Both the position numbers and the translations under genes were made by a program. The notes beneath the pieces are model-generated. The model was not told the DNA's origin, ran no database searches, and saw only the letters and a program-made list of their open reading frames with translations. 64,000 bases of DNA from QHXW01 sp035297145 (GTDB lineage Bacteria; Acidobacteriota; Terriglobia; Bryobacterales; Bryobacteraceae), in assembly GCA_035297145.1 (NCBI GenBank), contig DATGZN010000049.1, positions 50,591 to 114,590 on the forward strand, in the 5' to 3' direction. Below are positions 57,301-64,000 of the stretch, in pieces. Positions within the stretch are counted from its first letter, which is position 1. Each line of letters opens with the position of its first letter.

Positions 57301-57888
57301 AATATGGGGTTATACGAACTGGTTCGCCGGCGGTGCCGCTACATCGTTGTGAGCGACGCCGAGGAAGACGAAAAGTTCAAGCTCGAAGGCATTGGAGGAG
57401 CAGCCCGCAAGTGCCGGGAGGATTTCGGCGTAGTCATTGATTTGAATCTTGAAGCGCTACAGCCCATTGGCGATCCGGCGGTGAGCAAGCTGCATTATTC
57501 GCTTGGAAACATCATCTACCCCGGTCAGGAAGATTGCGGCAAGCTCATCTACATCAAATCGTCGGTGACCGGGGACGAGCCTGTCGACGTTGTCGAATTC
57601 CGAAAACGGCACTCCGAGTTCCCGCACACGTCGACGGTGAACCAATTCTTCGACGAATCCCACTTCGAGAGTTACCGCGCCCTAGGCCATCATGTTGCCC
57701 ACGACGTGTTTAATCACGACATGGACCCACTGCCAGTCCAGCATGGAACCGAAATCGGCGAGGCCATCAAAGGACTATTTGAAAAGATCGAAACGAATTG
57801 GGAGGCGCGTCTCAAGTCCTTGAAGAAGAAGCTCGAGGTATCGATCTCGGTGGCGGACAACGATCAGCCAAAAGGAACAACCCAATGA
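54172..57888 (+). CDS. giant patatin-like protein with membrane helices inserted in the catalytic domain
   Basis: A 1238-residue protein. A helical N-terminal region (about 1-280) is followed by the patatin oxyanion loop ALSGGGIRSATFALG (about 284-298) and nucleophile STVSGGGYIGSWL (Ser near 321). Residues of roughly 425 to 820 hold nine or ten membrane helices. The catalytic aspartate comes only after them, in LLSDGGHFENMG (near 1039), so the two halves of the active site are separated by the whole membrane domain. The tail (from about 1150) is helical. The start could also be the ATG at 54235. It overlaps the next gene by ATGA. I know no characterised protein of this build. Confidence 0.85.
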   Translation: MTGTQTIRLGNSGSTLNPGHDMRDLQVGLRRSYTNHPKIFSMLNRFVRKNRRDWLASSDEYKIKRTSEAALSVIVRRIDTLQAEGLLGAVTLVPRARPVDSQAGGGANATDKPQAGDREVSAEPERLTREELYENVTSWLLGGASHQNILALAKEFVPEGRFFIEEAIDVRARDVLATGPQGSRVWKLADRWVKMRADKRKNDREMRLLLNSRRLRTLCQHLGVAIPFSMVQSAELDEIARSRLVRLRALDPSDRGLEDIRSETGFSNTSCTCQRRAFDSCLFGVALSGGGIRSATFALGLLQGMADRNLLPYIDVLSTVSGGGYIGSWLISWIKRKGSVDSVQQSMRGNATSLLLGDDCAERSTSHTSAQVSERFGWITRNSDPHADHVRPIRLLRQYSRYLAPQAGLFSADSWTIASTWLRNSLLNFMVLISLLGAVLLLPRVVIFLMLHLRVFAEPAFTPEARDGFLHFVLLVLVGGIPLTWACYRIGAHNLKTFGPYRGGFNTPRGYNDFEVASKILPLVVLGALLETTVLWWYPSAKIRQVDVALAFALVAALGMVLLATFRNLHAEGNSGWLPLLDRILAPLIWRIAVVGSIVTGALLFDWLYSVLHIFGKNTERGLWLSGSAGLALMLTVIACVLLVLIGLFGKDLSDEQREWWSRLGAWLGLAIVGWLSICAICFFMPLWIAMLGLKVAAAGGVSWVAITGIGAKLAFSPRSGRDGQESQSLPIRLVLSLAPAVFIVGLLSGVSFGLFWAVEVVGRMPLLVDPRVAQQLCCKDAFSFQRMVDQYWSLMYPGSLAPLCLIASLGLFCVLMAWRVDINEFSMHNFYKNRLVRAYLGASRARSHRAPNAFTGFDLEDDIRLRRFQSSDRTQPRDMVIGCKPSYAGPFPIINTALNITQGADLGLQERKAESFIFTPLWSGFDFSRRQAAVRKTNLSEYAFQRTEQFAEPQNHGAFLGTAMAISGAAFNSNAGFHTSPALAFLLTVFGVRLGWWAGNPRRTKWTSPSPRLGLLYLVKELTARTDSNSEFVLLSDGGHFENMGLYELVRRRCRYIVVSDAEEDEKFKLEGIGGAARKCREDFGVVIDLNLEALQPIGDPAVSKLHYSLGNIIYPGQEDCGKLIYIKSSVTGDEPVDVVEFRKRHSEFPHTSTVNQFFDESHFESYRALGHHVAHDVFNHDMDPLPVQHGTEIGEAIKGLFEKIETNWEARLKSLKKKLEVSISVADNDQPKGTTQ

Positions 57889-59348
57889 AGTGGATTTTGG
57901 CTGGCGCGACCCTGGTGGGCGTATCGATCTTATTGTACGAGCTCGATCACAAGCCAAATCCCAATCGCCTAGGCAAGGCGATCTCCTGGTCGCCCAGCTT
58001 TCCGTTCCCGGATGCACAAGCCTCGATTCTCTGGTACGGGCTCGTGGACGTTCGTGGACTCGCCAGCAACAAAAGCGGAGATTTATTTCTCTCTGCAGCG
58101 AACGGCGACGTGCTGGTCTATTCAACCAGGCATGAAAAGAACCAAAAGTCGAACCCGATCCACACTTGTCCCCAGGAGCCATGTGAGAAGGTTGATCAAC
58201 GAGGCATTGCGATTTCCGACACATCTATTTATGTAGCCGAGCACGGGCGGGGACGCCTCACCGTAAAAGCGGGCGCGGCTGACTTGAGCGAGAAGGAGAG
58301 TACACCATTGGAGGGCGCGTTCGAGGAACTTAGGGGTCCTTCGGGTCTCGGCGCCGTCGGGACCACACTTTTCATTACCGACGACCGCCCTTGGCCGGGA
58401 ACCACCGCGGATGCTTCGTACGATTCTGCTGACTATAGCCGCTGGCTCGATAAAGGTACCCCGCGACTTTTCGGTGCCCTCTATACCTGCACCGTGGACA
58501 CAAAGGAAGAGCGCTGCAAACCTGCTTTGGTGGGCAGCAGGTTGCGCCATCCTTCGGGGGTCGTGGCGGTTTGCCCTGCTGGTCCGGTATTTGTCACCGA
58601 ATTTGATTCAGCCGAGGTGCGGTGGCCGATCTACAACTGGAATCCTCAACTACAAAAATGGAATCAAACAGGCGCGCTGGGATCGATCGCGGCCTCGGGC
58701 GAGGTTCTGCCAACCTTCCTTGGCATCACTCTCGATGACGCGGCGCACGACTACGCGGCACATCATGACACAGGACACTATGTCTTCGCGGCTGGACCTG
58801 GCGGCCTCTACGTTTTTGATCGTAAAGGAGGCAGCCTTGGCAGCGTGATCTTCGATGAGCCCGTGACAGGCGTCGCGTATTGGGAGGACGATGTCTATCT
58901 CATCGTGGGGCATATGCTGTGCCGGCTCACCATCGACCAAAAAGTAAGAGACGTACTGCCCCAAAGCATCCCGGACAACTGCTCTCCTCCCTCTTATCTA
59001 TCGCCAAAATTGGACGGTGGCCAACGTCCTGATGGCCAACCCCCTCCGCATCAAGCCACTGCGGGTCAAGCCACTCCGAGTCAAACCCGACCGAATCAAC
59101 CTCAACCGAGTCAAACCCGACCGAGTCAGCCTCAACCGAGTCAACCTCCTCCCAACAAGACTAACAATCCACCTAGTCTGGGCGGTCAGGTCCGCGGCGT
59201 GGTGTCTCCACCGCCCTTGCCAGCTCCGCCATTGGGTACCACTCAAACGCCGTCAAATCCACTGGCTCGGACGCGTGGGCGCTGTAAGTGTTGCGGACCC
59301 GCACGATGCCAGTGTCAGTTAAAGAATCAGCAGTCATGCCAAGAGTAG
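57885..59348 (+). CDS. exported beta-propeller-like protein with repeat and Cys-rich tail
   Basis: A 487-residue protein starting at the ATG that overlaps the patatin stop (ATGA). An N-terminal helix (WILAGATLVGVSILLYEL) anchors or exports it. Blades of an NHL/gluconolactonase-like propeller follow: VRGLASNKSGDLFLSAANGDVLVYS, RGIAISDTSIYVAEHGRGRL, GPSGLGAVGTTLFITDD and VTGVAYWEDDVYLIVG are successive GxxxxxxxLxVxD-type strands. A Pro/Gln/Thr-rich spacer with decapeptide repeats comes next, and the last 25 residues contain seven cysteines in CKCCGPARCQCQL and QQSC. The Cys-rich end might bind metal or form a covalent cap. Function unknown. Confidence 0.7.
   Translation: MKWILAGATLVGVSILLYELDHKPNPNRLGKAISWSPSFPFPDAQASILWYGLVDVRGLASNKSGDLFLSAANGDVLVYSTRHEKNQKSNPIHTCPQEPCEKVDQRGIAISDTSIYVAEHGRGRLTVKAGAADLSEKESTPLEGAFEELRGPSGLGAVGTTLFITDDRPWPGTTADASYDSADYSRWLDKGTPRLFGALYTCTVDTKEERCKPALVGSRLRHPSGVVAVCPAGPVFVTEFDSAEVRWPIYNWNPQLQKWNQTGALGSIAASGEVLPTFLGITLDDAAHDYAAHHDTGHYVFAAGPGGLYVFDRKGGSLGSVIFDEPVTGVAYWEDDVYLIVGHMLCRLTIDQKVRDVLPQSIPDNCSPPSYLSPKLDGGQRPDGQPPPHQATAGQATPSQTRPNQPQPSQTRPSQPQPSQPPPNKTNNPPSLGGQVRGVVSPPPLPAPPLGTTQTPSNPLARTRGRCKCCGPARCQCQLKNQQSCQE
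59076..59150 (+). repeat. 30-base tandem repeat in the propeller gene
   Basis: Two near-identical 30-base units (59076-59105, 59106-59135) and a partial third encode the decapeptides PSQTRPNQPQ and PSQTRPSQPQ, then PSQPPP. It is a coding low-complexity spacer and prone to length change. Confidence 0.8.
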
Positions 59349-59624
59349 AGCAGTTTCGCGGCCGAGGCTATCGGCTGGTCGGTGGTTGGACAGGGTGATG
59401 CGTCGACAGGTCGGGCGAGGGATCCAACGGAGTAAACTGATTGCATGTCGAGGGCACCCGCGAAAGGAATGATCAAGCCGTCCACCTGGGGCGGAATCTG
59501 GCGGCGGCGTTCATTGCACGTGCCATGGTATCGGCTTGGATTACGCGCGTAAGAAGTATGCGGACTAGTGCTACGATTACCAGCTAAATAGTCCCGGACA
59601 CAATGTTGGTCGTGCTTAGCGATT

Positions 59625-62600
59625 ATGCCTTCGTCCCGTCAAACGACGCTGCGCTTATCTGACACCATCGGTTGGACGGCTACTGAACTCAAAGCCACAG
59701 GCTCTGCGAGACGTGGACTTGGATCAGGGGTTGCGGACCGGTTTCTTGAGCGGCTGACCAAGACAGGTCGAGTCGATCTCACGCAGGCCCTCGAAGTTAC
59801 CCCTGTGAAGCGTCGTGGTGCGGTCCCAATTCGGCTCGAAGCAACGACCGAAGCCATGGAAAAGCACATTCTTATGGTCCGGCACCCATCTGGAGCAATC
59901 ACTTTTCATTTGCCGGAGGAGTCGGAACGACGGGGTGCGTCTCGCCGCGTGCGCTTCTCTGTTCCGGTTTCTGAGGAGAGTGTGGAAGGCGAACGCCGCG
60001 GAGTGATCACCAAGGCCGTTCGCACGTTCTTGCTCAAAGTCGCCGGAGTCGTTGCGGATAAAGCCATGCCCGTTTTAGGTCTAGAAGCGGAGAAACTCTG
60101 GTGGCAGGCTCATCGTTTGACGGAGGGATGGAAGCTCGTAACTGAGGACGCGCTGTCATCCGGGAAACCCCTTCCATCGCCGTCGGCGGCGACTTTCGGT
60201 GTCGACACCTCAAAACCCAATCTGCTTCTCCTCCACGGTACTTTTTCCCATACGAGTTCGTCTTTTGGAAAGCTCGCGAGTGCGCGTAACGCAGTGAACA
60301 GGACGTTCTTCGATTTTGCGGTCGAGATTTACGGCAGCCGCATCTTCGGATTTGATCATTTCACGGTGAGCCGCAGCCCAGCAGAGAATGCCAAAGCGCT
60401 ACTCGACGGGCTGCCACCCGGACGGCATACTTTCGATGTAATCACGCATTCGCGCGGGGGGCTTGTCCTGCGTCAGCTAGTAGAATTGCCACAGCTCTTC
60501 GGATCGCTTGCGTCACGAATTTCCATTCGTCGCGCTGTGCTCGTGGCGTCACCTAACGAGGGGACGCCATTAGCTTCGCCCTCGCGCTTCGACCTTTTCT
60601 TAACGTGGGTCGCCAATCTATTAGACCTTGTAGAAATGGTGCCCGTCGTAGGCGACAGTCCATTCGTGGTCGGCGCCGAATTCGTAGCAGATGGCTTGAG
60701 TTGGATCGCTAATCACGTCTTAGGGGCGCTTCCGGGTCTTGCCGCTATGGATACAAAGAGCGATGCAATCGCCAAACTACAGGAACTGAACAGTGCTCCG
60801 CCGACAGTTTATTCCGCTCTGGTCGCCAACTTCGATCCCGAGGGCAATGTCCTTCAACGACTGATCGATACAGGACTTGACGTTTTTTTTGGGACGGCTA
60901 ACGATTTGGTCGTCCCGTCCGAGGGAGGATGGCGGGTTGATCCTGGTGCGCCATCCGCGGTGGTCCCTGCAACTCGCATCGGGTGTTATGGCCGTGGTGG
61001 CAATCTCGCTTCTCCATCGGGTGGCGAAGTAACGCACCTGAGCTTCTTCAACCGCGCGGAAACGGTAGACTTCTTAATGCGCGCGTTATCGGGAAGTGTG
61101 CAGTCGCTGGCGTCGCTTGACCCGGCGACGCATTTACCATTCCTGAAGCGCCGTGGTGCTCTAGCGTTCAGTGCAGCCACAGTACCTCCAACCACACTGC
61201 CGCCCCCGGCAGCATTACCCCAGGCGGTTTCTGCTGATCGAGGGCTTCCGCCTCCCGTGTTGCCAGTTTCCGACCGCTTTACCGACGAGGTCTTCTATCT
61301 AACCGTCATGGATACGACCCGCTCACAAGGCGACCAGAAATCCAAACCGGAATCCGCGACCTTGCTCGCGAGTTTTCGCAACGCGTCGGTCGCCAAGCGA
61401 ATAGCAATGCGCGGTGGGAGTGCGGGCCAGCGGTTCCGCGGCATCATCGACGTGCACAGCGGAATTCGCAAATACATTAATGGCGACCCCCATGTTCAGG
61501 AGCCGCCACACGATGAAGACCTAATTCGCGTCGGAAAGGAGATTTTCAGAACACTGTTTCCCGGCGAAGTGGGCCGGCTCTATGACATCGCACGCGCAGG
61601 CCAGCGCACTGGCCGTCTCAATGTGATCTTCACCTCCGAGATCAACTGGGTGGCCGACCTACCTTGGGAGTTCGTCTATGATCCCGGGCGCGAGACGTTC
61701 CTGGCAACATCCGAGGTGAATTTTACACGCAATGTCATCACGGCAGTTCCGGCAGATCGGCTTGACGGCACCCCCGGCCCTCTGCGGATTTTAGTTGTTG
61801 TCGCTCAGCCGCTCGGGCTGGCCCACCTTTCCGTTGATGAGGAGGTTGAGGTCATCCGCTCTGGATTTCGAAAGCTGACCTCGGGCGGTCTTGCAATCGT
61901 CGACGTTCTGCTCGATGCTACGCCGGACGCGCTGCACGGTAAGCTCGAGATTTCACCCGCATTCGACGTAGTCCATTTCATCGGTCACGGCGAGTACGAT
62001 TCCAAAACAGATAGCGGTTATTTGATCTTTCAGACTGACCAGGGCCGGATGCAACGGGTGGGTCCCCGCGATTTGCAGAACATTTTCTGCCGCCGAGGCA
62101 TCCGTTTGATCTTCTTGAACGCTTGTGAGACGGCGGAGGGCGGACGCGCTGATTTCAACCGCGGAGTGGCGCAGGCACTCGTGGCTGGGGGCGTCCCGTG
62201 CGTCGTCGCGAATCAGTACAGCGTACTGGACGTCAGCGCAACCTCCTTCGCGCAACATTTTTATTGGGCGCTCGCGCAAGGAAGCAATGTCGGTGATGCG
62301 GCGCGTGAATCGCGGATCGCCGTGAACTACTCGATTCCTGGTGAAAATATCGATTGGGCGGTTCCAGTCGTCTTCGCACGCAATCCAGCGGATCGATTGG
62401 CCCAGCCCCGCCAGGCGCTAGATGTTGCGCGTGCTAGCGCCCTTGAAACGCGCTCCACCAGTCGCCGAGTAGCCCGCGGCCGGCGCCGTGTGGGCCTATG
62501 GGATGTACAGCGCGTGATACCTAGTCTTGAGCAGATCGCGACTCAACTAACGGATTGTCAGGATCGTTTCGCTTTCGAAGCCGTCCGGTTCTCCGCTCCA

Positions 62601-63092
62601 CTCGGCACTTGGCGCCGCGAACGGAGAGGTGAAGGCGAGGCCTATCTCGAAGCTGAAAAAATCGCCCAGCGCCTGCGCGGCAAGTCTCGCGAGTTAGGTG
62701 TCGAACGTCTCATTGCCATCACAAACTTGCCGCTACGAGACAAAAAAACGACGGACCTGATTACTTGGGACGACGATCCGAAGAACGAAATCTCAATCAT
62801 CTCGGTTTACGGTTGCCTGGAGCAGTTACAGCCGCCGTTGTATACGATCGAGAGGCTTGTAGCGAATGCCCTCGCGAACTTCATGTCCGGCCTAGGCGCA
62901 CACTATCCCGGGGAAAAAGAGGGGCGAGCAGTCAGTTCCAGCGATTGCCCACTATTCTATGATGAGAACCGCGAAATCCAGTATGAGGCTGGTGCCTTGA
63001 AGTTGTGTGCCCTCTGCCGGGTGCGGCTTAGAAAAGAACGTAAGGCAGAACTTATTGCTGTTCTTGAACAGATCCTGCGGGCATATCCATAG
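59625..63092 (+). CDS. alpha/beta hydrolase-CHAT protease fusion with C-terminal Zn-like domain
   Basis: A 1155-residue cytoplasmic protein. Residues 1-200 are an unrecognised N-terminal region. From about 200 to 490 lies an alpha/beta hydrolase: NLLLLHGTFSHTSSSFGKL, nucleophile DVITHSRGGLVLRQL (Ser276), VASPNEGTPLASP. After a Pro-rich linker comes a CHAT caspase-like protease with the catalytic pair His787 (VVHFIGHGEYD) and Cys834 (LIFLNACETAEGG), preceded by WVADLPWEFVYDP. The last 150 residues carry DCPLFYDENREI and CALCRVRL, a possible zinc site. Hydrolase-CHAT fusions occur among predicted conflict-system effectors. The start ATG lacks a clear ribosome site. Confidence 0.85.
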   Translation: MPSSRQTTLRLSDTIGWTATELKATGSARRGLGSGVADRFLERLTKTGRVDLTQALEVTPVKRRGAVPIRLEATTEAMEKHILMVRHPSGAITFHLPEESERRGASRRVRFSVPVSEESVEGERRGVITKAVRTFLLKVAGVVADKAMPVLGLEAEKLWWQAHRLTEGWKLVTEDALSSGKPLPSPSAATFGVDTSKPNLLLLHGTFSHTSSSFGKLASARNAVNRTFFDFAVEIYGSRIFGFDHFTVSRSPAENAKALLDGLPPGRHTFDVITHSRGGLVLRQLVELPQLFGSLASRISIRRAVLVASPNEGTPLASPSRFDLFLTWVANLLDLVEMVPVVGDSPFVVGAEFVADGLSWIANHVLGALPGLAAMDTKSDAIAKLQELNSAPPTVYSALVANFDPEGNVLQRLIDTGLDVFFGTANDLVVPSEGGWRVDPGAPSAVVPATRIGCYGRGGNLASPSGGEVTHLSFFNRAETVDFLMRALSGSVQSLASLDPATHLPFLKRRGALAFSAATVPPTTLPPPAALPQAVSADRGLPPPVLPVSDRFTDEVFYLTVMDTTRSQGDQKSKPESATLLASFRNASVAKRIAMRGGSAGQRFRGIIDVHSGIRKYINGDPHVQEPPHDEDLIRVGKEIFRTLFPGEVGRLYDIARAGQRTGRLNVIFTSEINWVADLPWEFVYDPGRETFLATSEVNFTRNVITAVPADRLDGTPGPLRILVVVAQPLGLAHLSVDEEVEVIRSGFRKLTSGGLAIVDVLLDATPDALHGKLEISPAFDVVHFIGHGEYDSKTDSGYLIFQTDQGRMQRVGPRDLQNIFCRRGIRLIFLNACETAEGGRADFNRGVAQALVAGGVPCVVANQYSVLDVSATSFAQHFYWALAQGSNVGDAARESRIAVNYSIPGENIDWAVPVVFARNPADRLAQPRQALDVARASALETRSTSRRVARGRRRVGLWDVQRVIPSLEQIATQLTDCQDRFAFEAVRFSAPLGTWRRERRGEGEAYLEAEKIAQRLRGKSRELGVERLIAITNLPLRDKKTTDLITWDDDPKNEISIISVYGCLEQLQPPLYTIERLVANALANFMSGLGAHYPGEKEGRAVSSSDCPLFYDENREIQYEAGALKLCALCRVRLRKERKAELIAVLEQILRAYP

Positions 63093-63383
63093 ACGTCGGG
63101 TTCCCGCGTTGCGTGGGATCCGAGCACATATTGCCGGACTGCGCTGATTCTCGAAATGTAACTGTCTTGTACCCGCCACTCTTCAAGATCGTCGTATTAA
63201 CACCCTGGGGTCTGTTGCCGCGCGCTCCATTACGTCGGTTGGGCGAGAACAGCGAGGATTCGACCGCCGGCCGAATGCTTCCGCTATTGATGCCCGACAG
63301 TGGGACCGACACAACCCAGGCGAGGCTCTGTCACAAGCATTAAAATAGCGAACGAGCGTTCTCAGTTGAGTGGCGGTAATTAA

Positions 63384-64000
63384 ATGAAAAAGTTTGACCT
63401 CAATATTGAGAAAGTCCTGGAAGACTGGGACGTCCGACACGCGCTGCGCGAAGTGATCGCGAACGCGCTCGATGAGCAAGCACTCACGAAGGCCACGGAT
63501 GTAGAAATCTCCAAGGACAAGGCGGGCCGGTGGCACATCCGAGACTACGGGCGCGGGCTCAAGTACGAGCATCTCACCCAGAACGAGAACCAAGAAAAGC
63601 AATCGCACCCTGACCTCGTGGTTGGGAAAGTTGGTGTCGGGCTGAAAGATGCGCTTGCGACCTTCGACCGCCGCAAGATCAACGTGCTCATGAAATCGAG
63701 ACACGGCGACATCACGATTGCGAAATCGAGCAAGCACGGATTTGATGACATAACGACGCTGCACGCTGTCATCGACGATCCCTCCGAGCCGGACCTCGTC
63801 GGCACGGAAGTCACCTTCGAAGGCGTCACGGATGCGGACATGGCGGCAGCCAAGGACTTGATCCCACCGGAACGTTTGTTGCGGGCGCTGCTTTTGCCGA
63901 CGTTCTACTCGATCCGCAGCGAACGGATGCTGATGGAGCAACTCGATTACAACCTGTTGTTCCGGTGGTTCGTGGGACTGGAGCTGGACGAGCCGGTATG
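63384..64000 (+). pseudogene. GHKL-type ATPase, 5' part, running into a transposase fragment
   Basis: From the ATG at 63384 residues 1-158 form the start of an HSP90/histidine-kinase-like ATPase: ALREVIANALDEQAL (N box), WHIRDYGRGLKYEHL (G1 box DYGRG) and VVGKVGVGLKDALATFDRR (G2 box). The family continues past AAAKD with a LxxSGE-type segment. Here, from residue 159 (base 63858), the frame continues as an IS5-family transposase (IPPERLLRALL). The ATPase is therefore incomplete and the junction is in frame. The frame is open at the window edge. Confidence 0.75.
63858..64000 (+). mobile_element. IS5-family transposase, internal fragment
   Basis: The translation IPPERLLRALL ... FYSIRSERMLMEQLDYNLLF continuing RWFVGLELDEPV is the DUF772 segment of IS5-type transposases, whose normal N-terminal 60 or so residues and terminal inverted repeat are missing on the left. 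The element continues beyond the window. The missing start means this is not a simple insertion. Confidence 0.85.

Noticed and set aside
59076..59150. CRISPR-like repeat
   Set aside because: The units are contiguous with no spacers and encode an in-frame decapeptide repeat.
63183..63941. Minus-strand 252-codon frame at the right end
   Set aside because: It is opposite the GHKL/transposase frame, whose motifs are unmistakable.

Overview
The window looks like a chromosomal segment of a Gram-negative, GC-rich soil bacterium, most probably an Acidobacteriota member. This is inferred from gene style: an outer-membrane alginate-export-type barrel, an RND pump with TolC, many Tat-signal oxidoreductases, DUF4397, DUF4136 and DUF3300 proteins, and a class D-type sortase with an LPxTG-like substrate. 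No rRNA or intact tRNA was found, so the taxonomy is a guess. Coordinates and motifs were read directly; family names come from recognised sequence patterns and no database search was run.

Layout. 1-2435 (+): end of a DksA/TraR zinc-finger protein, a single-ring Clp-type AAA+ ATPase and a sigma-54 activator without a sensor domain. 2778-10530: a DUF1275 membrane protein and an oxalate-degradation operon (frc, PAS protein, oxc, oxalyl-CoA synthetase, all -), with a divergent MFS transporter. A beheaded oxalate decarboxylase relic lies at 10763-11125. 11160-14830: outer-membrane barrel, an orphan cytochrome c oxidase subunit II with a frameshifted end, and an ECF sigma factor. 14859-14957 holds a strong 19-bp inverted repeat. 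15033-23513: three aldo/keto reductases, a flavin disulfide reductase, a divergent diadenylate-cyclase-like protein, a diheme peroxidase and a beta-hydroxyacid dehydrogenase. 23731-27462: molybdenum formate dehydrogenase, its DUF1641 partner and a wrecked fdhD. 27578-30290: sortase with LPQTA substrate, an MbfA-like iron exporter and a DUF3300 remnant. 30338-38788: RND tripartite pump and two small envelope proteins. 39085-44566: Tat-exported molybdenum hydroxylase (2Fe-2S, Mo and FAD subunits) with a cytochrome b561.

44567-64000 is accessory DNA. It opens with an SDR relic and a 24-base copy of a tRNA 3' end (a likely attachment site). Next come a HigBA toxin-antitoxin pair flanked by 23-bp direct repeats and a broken DUF104/PIN pair. 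Two divergent lipase operons follow, each built around a large patatin-like protein with many membrane segments: lipase + membrane protein + patatin (-), and secreted barrel-like protein + patatin + secreted repeat protein (+). A 1155-residue protein joining an alpha/beta hydrolase to a CHAT protease comes next. The window ends in a GHKL ATPase whose frame runs straight into an IS5-type transposase fragment.

Two themes stand out. The first is a C1/C2 acid economy: oxalate is activated, decarboxylated and transferred to give formate, which formate dehydrogenase can oxidise. The second is a run of genes cut or fused at sharp points (oxdC, coxB, fdhD/ysc84, DUF3300, SDR, PIN, GHKL/IS5), meaning either heavy gene decay or assembly collapse. 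The best candidates for an undescribed system are the divergent membrane-patatin operons with the CHAT-hydrolase protein, and secondarily the cyclase-like protein inside a redox operon.
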